Shown here piece after piece: positions 1 through 7,909 of a stretch of DNA of 64,000 nucleotides. A program made the translations under genes and the position numbers. The notes beneath the pieces were generated by a model that had not been told where the DNA came from, did no database searches, and saw only the letters and a program-made list of their open reading frames with translations. The stretch's first letter is position 1. Every line of letters starts with the position of its first letter. Source of the stretch: Nostoc sp. FACHB-892 (GTDB lineage Bacteria > Cyanobacteriota > Cyanobacteriia > Cyanobacteriales > Nostocaceae); the NCBI RefSeq assembly GCF_014698795.1, contig NZ_JACJTR010000012.1, forward strand, positions 156,400 to 220,399, written 5' to 3'.

Positions 1-922
1 TTTTCCCCGCTTCCTCGGCTGGTTTTTCATAAGTAATTTTGCCGCCATATTGCTGCACCAAACTTGGTAAAAATTCCAAACTCGATTCAGCAATTATCAA
101 AAATACTGGATGAGTCCCTTCAGGAATGTACTCTTGTAGGGCGTGAAAGTATTGAGGAATTGGAGATGCAAACACAGAAATCAACTTCTTAATCATGCCA
201 TCAGCATTGCCAAGAGCCTGACCAAACTTTGCTGCTGTCATAAACTCGTCAAAGGTGACAATCACTTCTGCCCAAGGATAAGCTGGCCCTAAAGGGATTT
301 CGATTTCGGTAATGATGCCGTTAATTCCCCAAGCATGATTCACCTTTTGCACATCATCGCCGCGTAATTCGATCGCACGGGGTTCATCTTCTACAGTTAC
401 TACTCGCAGTGCTAGGATATTACCGCGATCGCCTAGTAGCCCATATTGTATCGAACCAATGCCCCCACTCCCGCCAGCAATAAATCCGCCAATTGTGGCT
501 GTGCGGTAAGTCGAGGGAGCCATGCGGATTTCCCAGCCGATTTCTCGTGTTTTTTTATCTATAGCCGCCAACTTCACCCCAGCTTCTACCCGCGTCACTC
601 CCGGCTTTACCCAAAGAATCTCTTGCATCCGTGTCATATCTAAAATTACGCCACCATGCAACGGTACGCACTGCCCATAATTCCCAGTTCCCGCACCCCG
701 CACAGTTATGGGTACACGATGTTTCGCGCAAGCGGCGGCAACTTTTAAAACCTCTGCTTCATTGGCGGGACGCACTACGATATCCCCGACTTTTCCCTCT
801 AGTTTCGGCACAAGCACCGGGCTAAAGCTATGATAATCCTGCGATAATTTTGCGACTTGGGCGGAGTCGGTGATGGTTTCTATGCCTTCTAGAGAATTAA
901 TTAGGGCATCCAATGTTGTCAT
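1..922 (-). CDS. FAD-linked oxidase (GlcD-like), 3' end beyond window
   Basis: About 307 codons run open on the minus strand from an ATG at 922-920 to the window edge, so the C-terminus is missing. The product looks like an FAD-binding-4 (PCMH) oxidase of the glycolate oxidase/D-lactate dehydrogenase type. The early part carries VRPANEAEV and the FAD pyrophosphate loop VRGAGTGNYGQ, followed by a glycine-rich GGFIAGGSGGIGS stretch typical of the flavin fold. These enzymes oxidise 2-hydroxy acids or related alcohols; the substrate here cannot be told. It is the last gene of a minus-strand run with an ABC transporter, separated from the permease by about 117 bases that hold a repeat, so cotranscription is plausible but not shown. 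Confidence 0.82.
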   Translation of the reverse strand, partial: MTTLDALINSLEGIETITDSAQVAKLSQDYHSFSPVLVPKLEGKVGDIVVRPANEAEVLKVAAACAKHRVPITVRGAGTGNYGQCVPLHGGVILDMTRMQEILWVKPGVTRVEAGVKLAAIDKKTREIGWEIRMAPSTYRTATIGGFIAGGSGGIGSIQYGLLGDRGNILALRVVTVEDEPRAIELRGDDVQKVNHAWGINGIITEIEIPLGPAYPWAEVIVTFDEFMTAAKFGQALGNADGMIKKLISVFASPIPQYFHALQEYIPEGTHPVFLIIAESSLEFLPSLVQQYGGKITYEKPAEEAGK

Positions 923-939
923 AGCTTATATCCTTTTTT

Positions 940-1034
940 TAACGTAGAGGGACGCTGAGGGAAGCGCAAAGGTTCGCAGAGAATTAATTCCTCTGCGTTC
1001 CTTTGCGTAAACCTTTGCGTTCCTCTGCGTTTTA
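940..1034. repeat. Nostoc-type interspersed repeat with inverted CTCTGCGTTCC units
   Basis: Between the oxidase and the permease lies a GC-richer block with the words CTCTGCGTTCCTTTGCG and CCTCTGCG in direct and inverted copies (for example around 945-975 and 990-1030). It can fold into hairpins. Related words (AAGGACGCAAAGAG, GTAAAGGCACAAAGAG) recur near 35930 and 41936, so it belongs to a dispersed family. Confidence 0.6.
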
Positions 1035-1039
1035 AAATC

Positions 1040-1867
1040 CTAATTTTCTTGTTTGGCAGCACTTTCATGCCACTTACTTAATATAAAGTCAGATAGGACA
1101 CTCAAGCTGACAAAAATTAATACACCCAACCCAGTTGTGAGCAATAATGCCGCAAACATCCGAGGAATTTGTAAGTTGTAGCTGGAGATTAAAATGCGGT
1201 AAGCTATGCCAGATTTTGCCCCACCAGTACCCGCGACAAATTCGGCTACAACTGCGCCAATTAATGCTAAACCACCGCTAATTTTTAAACCACCTAAGAA
1301 ATAGGGCATGGCACTGGGTAAACGAAGATACAGCAGAGTTTGCCAGCGAGAAGCTTTGTAAAGTTGAAATAGGTTCAGCAAGTTCCGGTCAACACTGTTG
1401 AGTCCTAGTGTAGTGTTGGATACGATGGGGAAAAAGGCGACAATCCAGGCACAAACTACTAAAGCGGCGAAAGTGTTATTTTTGAGCCAGAGAATGATTA
1501 AGGGTGCGATCGCAACTATGGGAGTTGTTTGTAAAATTACTGCGTAGGGAAATAAACTGCGTTCAATCCATTTACTTTGGCTAAATAAAATCGCCATAAG
1601 TAAACCAGAAATAGCCGCAGCAATAAAAGCAACGATTGTGATTTGTAATGTAATTAATAGTGATGGAAAAAGCTCGCTCCAGTCAGTAATTAAAGTTTTA
1701 AATACTAATAAAGGGCCAGGTAGGATATAAGGAGGTAGATGTGTTATCCGCACAAATATATCCCATAATACTAATGCTATAATGCCAACTAACATTGGTG
1801 CCCAAACGTCAGCAGAAAAAAACTTACTCAATGTTTTTTGTGATTGGGCACGACGGATAAATAGCAT
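1040..1867 (-). CDS. ABC transporter permease (SsuC/TauC/ThiX type)
   Basis: Inner-membrane permease of the BPD_transp_1 family for nitrate, sulfonate, taurine or pyrimidine-precursor importers. About six hydrophobic segments are visible, with the EAA-loop region around SRWQTLLYLRLPSAMPYF that contacts the ATPase. I chose the ATG at 1867 (MLFIRRAQSQ) rather than the upstream ATG at 1936, because the longer form would overlap the ATPase gene by 55 bases and adds a non-family tail; with this start the two genes are 14 bases apart. It works with the neighbouring ATPase and binding protein. The substrate is not readable from sequence. Confidence 0.88.
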   Translation of the reverse strand: MLFIRRAQSQKTLSKFFSADVWAPMLVGIIALVLWDIFVRITHLPPYILPGPLLVFKTLITDWSELFPSLLITLQITIVAFIAAAISGLLMAILFSQSKWIERSLFPYAVILQTTPIVAIAPLIILWLKNNTFAALVVCAWIVAFFPIVSNTTLGLNSVDRNLLNLFQLYKASRWQTLLYLRLPSAMPYFLGGLKISGGLALIGAVVAEFVAGTGGAKSGIAYRILISSYNLQIPRMFAALLLTTGLGVLIFVSLSVLSDFILSKWHESAAKQEN

Positions 1868-1881
1868 ATAAATTAAAAATT

Positions 1882-2646
1882 TCAAATTGGCGCAAAGCTG
1901 ATAGCTTGGGCTAGATGCTGAGAAATCTCCCGACAATATTGGTTATACAGCAATGATGTCCGAAAATCATCGTCACGGGGATAGGGAGCATCAATTTCTA
2001 CATCTGCTACAATTCGTCCTGGACTTGTCCCCATGACTAGCACCCGATTTGATAAGTACACTGCTTCGTAAATATTGTGAGTAACAAAAACCACCGTCCA
2101 GCGGTTTTGAAGCCATAAATTGAGTAAATCACCATTAAGTTTGCTACGAGTAATTTCATCTAATGCCCCAAATGGTTCATCCATTAACAGGACATTTGGC
2201 TGAGTAACTAATGCCCTAGCAATTGATACCCGCATCTTCATCCCACCTGATAACTGGCGGGGATAGTTCTCCTCAAAACCTTCTAATCCTACCAGGGCTA
2301 ATGTCTGCTGCACCAATTTTTGGCTATCTTTTTTGGGCATTCTCGCCAACTTTAGCGGTAGGCGCACATTCTCCCGGACGTTTGCCCAAGGCATGAGTGC
2401 AGCATCTTGGAAAACAAAAGCCAGCTTTCTTGCTTGCTGAGTTATACCCCAGTCAATACTACCAGAACTCGTGCGCCCCAATCCGGCAATCAGGCGCAAG
2501 ACTGTACTTTTACCGCACCCAGACGGGCCAACTAAACTAACAAATTGCGACTCTGAAATTGCTAAATTTAGGTCTTGCAGGGCAACAGTGCCATTGGTGT
2601 AGACCTTGCTAATCTGATTGAGCGTGATAACGGGATGGTGACTCAT
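1882..2646 (-). CDS. ABC transporter ATP-binding protein (SsuB/TauB type)
   Basis: A 254-residue ATPase with Walker A GPSGCGKST at residues 40-48, Q-loop Gln80, signature LSGGM near 132-136, Walker B LLMDEP near 153-158 and a switch His in VTHN. The family couples ATP hydrolysis to uptake through a partner permease of the nitrate/sulfonate/taurine type. It sits 28 bases downstream of the binding-protein gene and 14 bases upstream of the permease, the usual order for such importers. All catalytic motifs are intact, so the transporter is probably functional. Confidence 0.92.
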   Translation of the reverse strand: MSHHPVITLNQISKVYTNGTVALQDLNLAISESQFVSLVGPSGCGKSTVLRLIAGLGRTSSGSIDWGITQQARKLAFVFQDAALMPWANVRENVRLPLKLARMPKKDSQKLVQQTLALVGLEGFEENYPRQLSGGMKMRVSIARALVTQPNVLLMDEPFGALDEITRSKLNGDLLNLWLQNRWTVVFVTHNIYEAVYLSNRVLVMGTSPGRIVADVEIDAPYPRDDDFRTSLLYNQYCREISQHLAQAISFAPI

Positions 2647-2674
2647 TCAAAAAATCTGGAGAATAGCAAGCGAC

Positions 2675-3739
2675 TTACTTCTTGTAATAGCCTACCCCTT
2701 TATTCACAAATTGCAAGGTGTATGCGTCTTTGTAATTAACGTTGGATTTAGAAATCTTAGTATCAACCATGCTCTCAAAGAGTGATGTCCACTTTTGATC
2801 ACTCATTGCCCCAATGCCTTGTTTTTCGGCGGCATCAGAAAGGATAATTTCATATTGTTTTAGCTTTTGAATGCTATAAACAAGTTGCTCATCCGTCATT
2901 TCTGGATTATCTTTTTTAATTAACTGATTCCCTGCTTGGGGATTTTCTAAGTAGCTATACCAACCTTTAATTGAGGCATCAACAAATCGCTGCACTAATT
3001 CAGGATTTTTTTCTACTAGTTCTTTTTTTGTTTCAATAGTAGTTGCATAGGGTTGATAACCAAAATCTGCTAATAAAAACACTACTGGCTGAAAACCACC
3101 CTGCTTCTCAATAGCAAAGGGTTCAGACGTAATATAACCTTGCTGGGCTGAGTTTTTGTCAATCAGAAAAGGAGCCGGATTAAAGTTGTAAGGGCGCTTT
3201 TGATCTTCGGTAAAACCATACTTAGCTTCGAGTAAAGGCCAATAGGTGATATTAGCAGAAGCAGAGACATAAATTGGTTTGCCTTTGAGGTCGGCAAGGG
3301 TTTTAATTCCTGGATTGGGATGTGCAATAAGACACCAGGGATCTTTTTGGAAAATTGCTGCGACTGTGATTTTGGGAATGCCTTGTGCTATGGCATTCAC
3401 GGCATCTATGCCATAACCCATGAAGAAATCAACCGCACCCCCCATCAACAATTGAGTACCACTGGCAACTTGCGGGCCACCCATTTTGATAGTTACATCT
3501 AAATCGTAGTCTTTGTAGATACCCGTGGCGATCGCCTGGTAAAATCCGCCGTGTTCTGCTTGTGCTATCCAGTTTGTGCCAAATGTAACTTTATCCAACC
3601 GAGAATTGCTAGTTGACGGTTGGTTGCTGTTAGTACAACCAGCAATGAAGCTACTACCAATCCAGATAGAACAGTATTGAATAAAATTGCGGCGATTAAG
3701 GCGATTAATTGCTGTTGATGAGGGTAATGACGGATTCAT
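2675..3739 (-). CDS. NMT1/THI5-like substrate-binding lipoprotein
   Basis: A 354-residue solute-binding protein for the adjacent ABC importer. The N-terminus has a twin-arginine-like motif (NRRNF, Arg16-Arg17), a hydrophobic stretch and a lipobox FIAGC with Cys35, which suggests an exported, lipid-anchored protein. The mature part starts with VTFGTNWIAQAEHGGFYQA, characteristic of the NMT1/THI5 family that binds hydroxymethylpyrimidine precursors, nitrate-like or sulfonate-like solutes. The family includes thiamine-precursor binders (ThiY), but relatives take other ligands, so the substrate is left open. It lies 21 bases after the TPR gene. Confidence 0.88.
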   Translation of the reverse strand: MNPSLPSSTAINRLNRRNFIQYCSIWIGSSFIAGCTNSNQPSTSNSRLDKVTFGTNWIAQAEHGGFYQAIATGIYKDYDLDVTIKMGGPQVASGTQLLMGGAVDFFMGYGIDAVNAIAQGIPKITVAAIFQKDPWCLIAHPNPGIKTLADLKGKPIYVSASANITYWPLLEAKYGFTEDQKRPYNFNPAPFLIDKNSAQQGYITSEPFAIEKQGGFQPVVFLLADFGYQPYATTIETKKELVEKNPELVQRFVDASIKGWYSYLENPQAGNQLIKKDNPEMTDEQLVYSIQKLKQYEIILSDAAEKQGIGAMSDQKWTSLFESMVDTKISKSNVNYKDAYTLQFVNKGVGYYKK

Positions 3740-3760
3740 AAAATAGTATGATGCTCTCTC

Positions 3761-4243
3761 TTATTTGCCGTTGTAGCTGAATCTAAATGTACATTCTAGA
3801 ATCAACTTTTGATTCACTAGCGAATAGGGCTGAATTTCTAGAGCGCCTTTAAAAGCTTTGATGGCTTCACTATATTCTCCTAGTGCTGCATAACACAAAC
3901 CCATGCCGTGAAGCGCCCCAAAATGTATCGGATTTATCTGCACAACCATCTGACAATCTGCCAAAGATTTTTGATAATCTCCAATACTGTAATAGAGAAA
4001 AGCACGGCGGTTCCAAGCTTCGGCAAAATCTGGCTGGTCTTTGATTAGCGCTGTCAGTGCTGTTTCGGCTTCAGCAATTTCACCTGCATCCAGTAACTTT
4101 TGACTGCGATCAATTATTTCCAGCCCATAGATTCCCTTTTGCTGAAACCAAATCCGCCAGATTTTTCTGGTTGCTTTTTCGCGGACTGTGGCATCTGGGT
4201 TTTTCAACTCTTCAAGTAAGGAATTGATAGATAAAGAATCCAT
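3761..4243 (-). CDS. TPR repeat protein
   Basis: A 160-residue protein. The N-terminal 50 residues are charged and helical; residues about 55-145 form two to three tetratricopeptide repeats (for example AEAWNRRAFLYYSIGDYQKSL and FGALHGMGLCYAALGEYSEAI). TPRs are protein-binding scaffolds, and no enzyme motif is seen. It is the first gene of the minus-strand run leading into the ABC transporter, 21 bases before the binding protein, so it may be cotranscribed. A small TPR gene leading such an operon is somewhat unusual, and its partner is unknown. Confidence 0.8.
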   Translation of the reverse strand: MDSLSINSLLEELKNPDATVREKATRKIWRIWFQQKGIYGLEIIDRSQKLLDAGEIAEAETALTALIKDQPDFAEAWNRRAFLYYSIGDYQKSLADCQMVVQINPIHFGALHGMGLCYAALGEYSEAIKAFKGALEIQPYSLVNQKLILECTFRFSYNGK

Positions 4244-4590
4244 GAATTTGAGATCAGTGAATATACCTTTGTATTAACTTTCTCACAAAATATATCTATT
4301 AAATGATTTTTAAAGCCATCTTTAAAATTGCGGCAATTTATTGCTAATTATAAAATTTCTGTGTTATTTATTGTATTCAGTATACGACTAATACCACACT
4401 CGACATTTAGAGTCATAAAAGTAAAAACTAACTAGAGGTAGTTGACAGATCCTGAGTGGCTAATAGCTGATAAAAACATCTCCAAAAAAATGTCGTTGGC
4501 GACATTTTGAAGTTGGGGGTGTACCGCGTTTAACCCAGTTAGATAGTCAGCTAACTGGACTAGCGCCTCTGGAAAAAGCTACTGCTAAGT
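4244..4590. other. AT-rich intergenic stretch with two hairpins
   Basis: No convincing gene. It should contain the promoter of the minus-strand TPR/ABC operon. Near its end are two perfect small hairpins: AAAATGTCG-TTGG-CGACATTTT at 4487-4508 and CCAGTTAG/CTAACTGG at 4535-4558. Just beyond, from about 4521, one frame reads [11 protein letters not shown], which recalls the NRPS condensation-domain motif TAKFDL, but it is too short to call. Confidence 0.5.
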
Positions 4591-4833
4591 TTGATTTGGC
4601 TAATTATCAGTGTATTGTTAGATGCGAATGCGGGGAATGATTGGCGTTATGATGAGTATGAGACTGGGTTAAATTTGACGTTACTCGCTGCACCAGAAGG
4701 TATCAAGCATTTTTGTGAAATACATCCAGATGTGCCATTGTATACCGCCGCCATTGATGAGCATTTGGATGAGCATGGCTATATTATTCCTGGGTTGGGA
4801 GATGTAAGCGATCGCTTATTTGGTACAAAATAA
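4591..4833 (+). pseudogene. upp: Remnant of uracil phosphoribosyltransferase (C-terminal third)
   Basis: From about 4681 the frame encodes [23 protein letters not shown] and [19 protein letters not shown], which match the C-terminal uracil-binding end of Upp (UPRT). Upp is normally about 210-220 residues and makes UMP from uracil and PRPP. The N-terminal two thirds, including the PRPP-binding loop, is absent, and the first 30 codons of this frame do not resemble Upp. This is a truncated, fused relic and should have no UPRT activity. Confidence 0.75.
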
Positions 4834-4889
4834 ATAAATTACTAACTTCAGCCTAGTAATCAGTATAGTTTCAACCTTAAAGTTTCAAT

Positions 4890-5459
4890 ATGATAGCCTC
4901 ACCTCAACAGAATTACCTTACCCCTGAAGAGTACCTCCAAATAGAGGAAGAAAACCCTGTCAAACATGAATACATCGACGGCTATATCTACGCAATGGCT
5001 GGAGCGCTTGACGCACACGTTACCATTGCTGGGAACCTGTTCGCTCTCCTCCGTAATCATGTGCGCGGCTCTGGTTGTCGTGTGTACATCGCTGACATGA
5101 AAGCCAGAATTGAATCTCTAAATCGCTTTTATTATCCCGATGTTATGATTACTTGCGACCAACGAGATCAAGAAACGCCAGCTTATAAAAGATTTCCCTG
5201 TTTAATTGTCGAAGTTTTATCTAATTCTACTGAAGCCTTTGACCGGGGCGACAAATTCGCCGATTATCAAACGCTAGAAAGTCTGCAAGAGTATGTTTTA
5301 ATTAATACAAAACGTCAGCGAGTCGAGTGTTTTCGACGCAATGAGCAGAGGCTCTGGGTTTTACAATCTTACACAGCAGAAGATAAATCATTTCGACTCA
5401 ACAGCGTGGATTTTGAGGAAACAATAGCAGCACTTTACGAAGATGTAGTTTTTGAATAA
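4890..5459 (+). CDS. Uma2 family (DUF820) putative endonuclease
   Basis: A 189-residue protein of the Uma2 family, very abundant in cyanobacteria and related to PD-(D/E)XK nucleases. The visible core is FYYPDVMI (Asp84) and CLIVEVLSNST (Glu108), the acidic pair of the restriction-endonuclease-like fold, then YVLINTKRQRVECFRR. The N-terminal YLTPEEYLQIEEENPVKHEY is also typical. Many family members sit near mobile DNA, and their biological role is unsettled. It stands alone on the plus strand between a upp relic and the aspartate kinase gene. Confidence 0.9.
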   Translation: MIASPQQNYLTPEEYLQIEEENPVKHEYIDGYIYAMAGALDAHVTIAGNLFALLRNHVRGSGCRVYIADMKARIESLNRFYYPDVMITCDQRDQETPAYKRFPCLIVEVLSNSTEAFDRGDKFADYQTLESLQEYVLINTKRQRVECFRRNEQRLWVLQSYTAEDKSFRLNSVDFEETIAALYEDVVFE

Positions 5460-5581
5460 TCAATTTATGATTGGGTATGCTACACAATCTTTAGTAAACT
5501 AAGTATCTATTAATATCTTCAAGGCTTCCTAACCCGGCGGAGGCATTGAGCAAAACAGACACAATTGATTGCATAAAAGTT

Positions 5582-7423
5582 ATGGCGCTCATAGTTCAGA
5601 AATACGGTGGTACATCTGTCGGTTCAGTCGAACGGATTCAAGCTGTTGCACAACGCGTTTACAATACCGTTAAAGCTGGAAACTCGCTTGTAGTAGTGGT
5701 TTCGGCAATGGGCAAAACCACCGATGGACTCGTCAAACTAGCTAATGAAATTTCTCCAAATCCTAACCGCCGGGAAATGGATATGCTACTTTCCACTGGA
5801 GAACAAGTCACCATCGCCTTACTTAGTATGGCTTTGCAGGAACTCGGACAACCAGCAATTTCCATGACTGGCGCTCAGGTAGGAATTGTTACCGAAGCCG
5901 AACACAGCCGCGCTCGAATTTTACATATTGAAACTACTCGCCTAACTCGCCACATAGATGCAGGTAAAGTAGTTGTAGTTGCAGGCTTTCAAGGCACATC
6001 CAGCGCCGGAGAAATGGAAATTACAACTTTGGGGCGTGGTGGTTCTGACACTTCGGCGGTGGCGATCGCAGCCGCATTACAAGCAAATTTTTGTGAAATT
6101 TATACAGATGTTCCAGGGATTTTAACTACAGACCCCCGCTTAGTAGCCGAAGCCCAGTTGATGGATGCGATCACCTGCAATGAAATGTTGGAACTAGCTA
6201 GCTTGGGGGCAAAAGTGCTGCATCCCCGCGCTGTAGAAATTGCTCGTAACTATGGTGTTCCCTTAGTAGTTAGGTCTAGCTGGACGGATGCTCCCGGTAC
6301 TTGGGTAACATCAGCCAAACCCCAAGGGCGATCGCTAATCAATCTAGAAATTGCCCGTCCGGTGGATGCTGTCGAATTTGACACTGACCAAGCAAAGGTG
6401 GCTTTGTTGCGCGTACCCGATAAACCAGGCGTAGCAGCAAGGTTATTTGGCGAAATTTCTCGGCAAAAAGTAGACGTAGATTTGATTATTCAGTCAGTTC
6501 ATGAAGGTAACAGTAATGACATAGCATTTACTGTCACCACACCAATATTAAAACGAGCAGAAGCAGTAGCAGCAGCGATCGCCCCAGCACTAAGGAGTCA
6601 ATCTAACCCCAAATCTGACGAAGCCGAGGTAATGGTAGAACATAATATTGCCAAAGTCAGTATCGCAGGCGCAGGGATGATTGGCCGTCCTGGTGTAGCT
6701 GCAAAGATGTTCGCCACCTTGGCAGAAGCAGGCGTGAACATCCAGATGATTTCCACCAGCGAAGTGAAAGTAAGTTGCGTAGTCAATGCCACCGAATGCG
6801 ATCGCGCCGTCAACGCACTCCGCAGCGCCTTTGAGATAGAGGCAGGGGGGCAGGGAGCAGGGAGCAGGGGAGAACTCCTTACTCCTAACTCCTCACTCCT
6901 AACTCCTCACTCGCCACCCCCCGTTCGTGGTGTCGCCCTTGATTTGAATCAAGCACGTCTTGCTATTCGCCAATTGCCAGATCGTCCGGGGATGGCGGCG
7001 AAGCTGTTTGGATTATTAGCGCAGCATAATATCAGCGTTGATATGATTATCCAATCTCAGCGCTGTCGGGTGATTGATGGTGTTCCCAGACGAGATATTG
7101 CCTTTACAGTCTCGCGGATAGACGGGGAAAGTGCAAAAAAAATGCTTACCCAAGTAGCAGCAGAATTAGAGTGGGGTGAAGTTGTTTTAGATAGTGCGAT
7201 CGCTAAAGTAAGTATTGTAGGTGCAGGTATGGTGGGACAACCAGGTGTAGCCGCTAAAATGTTTGAAGCGTTAGCTGAACACCAAATTAATATTCAAATG
7301 ATTGCCACCTCAGAAATTAAAATTAGTTGTGTCGTGGCACAAGAGCAGGGTGTTAAAGCTTTGCAAGTCATTCATGCTGCTTTTGGACTAGCTGGTAGTG
7401 AGAAATTTGTCGTACCAGCGTAA
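5582..7423 (+). CDS. lysC: Aspartate kinase with four ACT domains
   Basis: Phosphorylates L-aspartate with ATP, the first step toward lysine, threonine and methionine. The kinase domain begins MALIVQKYGGTSVGS and includes VVVVSAMGKTTDGL, TGEQVTIALLS and TLGRGGSDTSAVAIA. Two pairs of ACT domains follow (roughly 265-420 and 450-605), the duplicated regulatory tail known in cyanobacterial aspartokinases, used for feedback inhibition. I chose the ATG at 5582 because family homology starts there; a TTG 12 codons upstream extends the frame without homology. Between the two ACT pairs (residues about 420-445) an in-frame low-complexity linker is encoded by a dispersed repeat. Confidence 0.95.
   Translation: MALIVQKYGGTSVGSVERIQAVAQRVYNTVKAGNSLVVVVSAMGKTTDGLVKLANEISPNPNRREMDMLLSTGEQVTIALLSMALQELGQPAISMTGAQVGIVTEAEHSRARILHIETTRLTRHIDAGKVVVVAGFQGTSSAGEMEITTLGRGGSDTSAVAIAAALQANFCEIYTDVPGILTTDPRLVAEAQLMDAITCNEMLELASLGAKVLHPRAVEIARNYGVPLVVRSSWTDAPGTWVTSAKPQGRSLINLEIARPVDAVEFDTDQAKVALLRVPDKPGVAARLFGEISRQKVDVDLIIQSVHEGNSNDIAFTVTTPILKRAEAVAAAIAPALRSQSNPKSDEAEVMVEHNIAKVSIAGAGMIGRPGVAAKMFATLAEAGVNIQMISTSEVKVSCVVNATECDRAVNALRSAFEIEAGGQGAGSRGELLTPNSSLLTPHSPPPVRGVALDLNQARLAIRQLPDRPGMAAKLFGLLAQHNISVDMIIQSQRCRVIDGVPRRDIAFTVSRIDGESAKKMLTQVAAELEWGEVVLDSAIAKVSIVGAGMVGQPGVAAKMFEALAEHQINIQMIATSEIKISCVVAQEQGVKALQVIHAAFGLAGSEKFVVPA
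6841..6915. repeat. Dispersed GC/CT repeat inserted in frame within lysC
   Basis: Units such as GGCAGGGAGCAGGGAGCAGG followed by repeated CTCCTTACTCCTAACTCC and CTCACTC words. Similar words occur in non-coding DNA elsewhere here (near 14080, 27540 and 41950). Inside lysC it keeps the frame and encodes a Gly/Ser/Leu/Pro-rich linker between the two ACT pairs. Confidence 0.75.
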
Positions 7424-7490
7424 AACCTGGCTCTAATTCCTTCTATCCACAGGAGAGAATAACTATTTTCTCCTTGCATTATTGATACAT

Positions 7491-7653
7491 CGGCTGACAA
7501 TGCGATTGTTTTGACTGACAATGCCATTGTTTCGGCTGACAATGCCATTGTTTTGGCTAACAATGCGATTGTTTCGGCTGACAATGCGATTGTTTTGGCT
7601 GACAATGCGATTGTTTCGGCTAACAATGCGATTGTTTCGGCTGACAATGCGAT
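7491..7653. repeat. 21-bp tandem repeat, seven full units plus a partial one
   Basis: Units of 21 bases with consensus YGGCTGACAATGCGATTGTTT, alternating mainly between CGG and TGG starts. Full copies begin at 7491, 7512, 7533, 7554, 7575, 7596 and 7617, and a 16-base partial copy at 7638. Every unit contains the dyad ACAAT-G(C/G)N-ATTGT (ACAAT and ATTGT are inverted). Short open frames through it on both strands follow from the period being a multiple of three; I do not call them genes. Confidence 0.9.
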
Positions 7654-7909
7654 ATATATACTGTCTATCTTTAGGATGCCATTGTTCCATCATGGCTACT
7701 ATTTCCGCAATCCGGCTTTCACCACAGCAAACCAAATTAAGTTTTTTGAGCGGCTTTTAGCTGATACCACCCTTTTCGTCTGCGATACGGTGATATTCTT
7801 ATTTCCCATTGCTACTACATCTAAAATGAATAAATCTTTATATCTAAAGCTCAACAGTAATAACACGTAAGCTATAATCAAACAATTTATAATACTATAT
7901 TTATATTTA
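7654..7909. other. Intergenic DNA after the tandem array
   Basis: AT-rich spacer between the tandem repeat and the kinase-TPR gene. No gene, strong hairpin or recognisable promoter stands out; it presumably holds the promoter of the downstream gene. Confidence 0.4.

Noticed and set aside
446..825. Two plus-strand frames antisense to the FAD oxidase
   Set aside because: The minus-strand frame has clear FAD-oxidase motifs; these are shadows.
4521..4630. Possible NRPS condensation-domain fragment ([11 protein letters not shown])
   Set aside because: Only about a dozen residues match and there is a stop soon after; mentioned but not called.
7491..7653. CRISPR array
   Set aside because: The units are contiguous 21-bp tandem repeats without spacers, and no cas genes are present.
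7463..7870. Short open frames on both strands through the 21-bp repeat array
   Set aside because: They exist because the repeat period is a multiple of three; no ribosome site and no domain.
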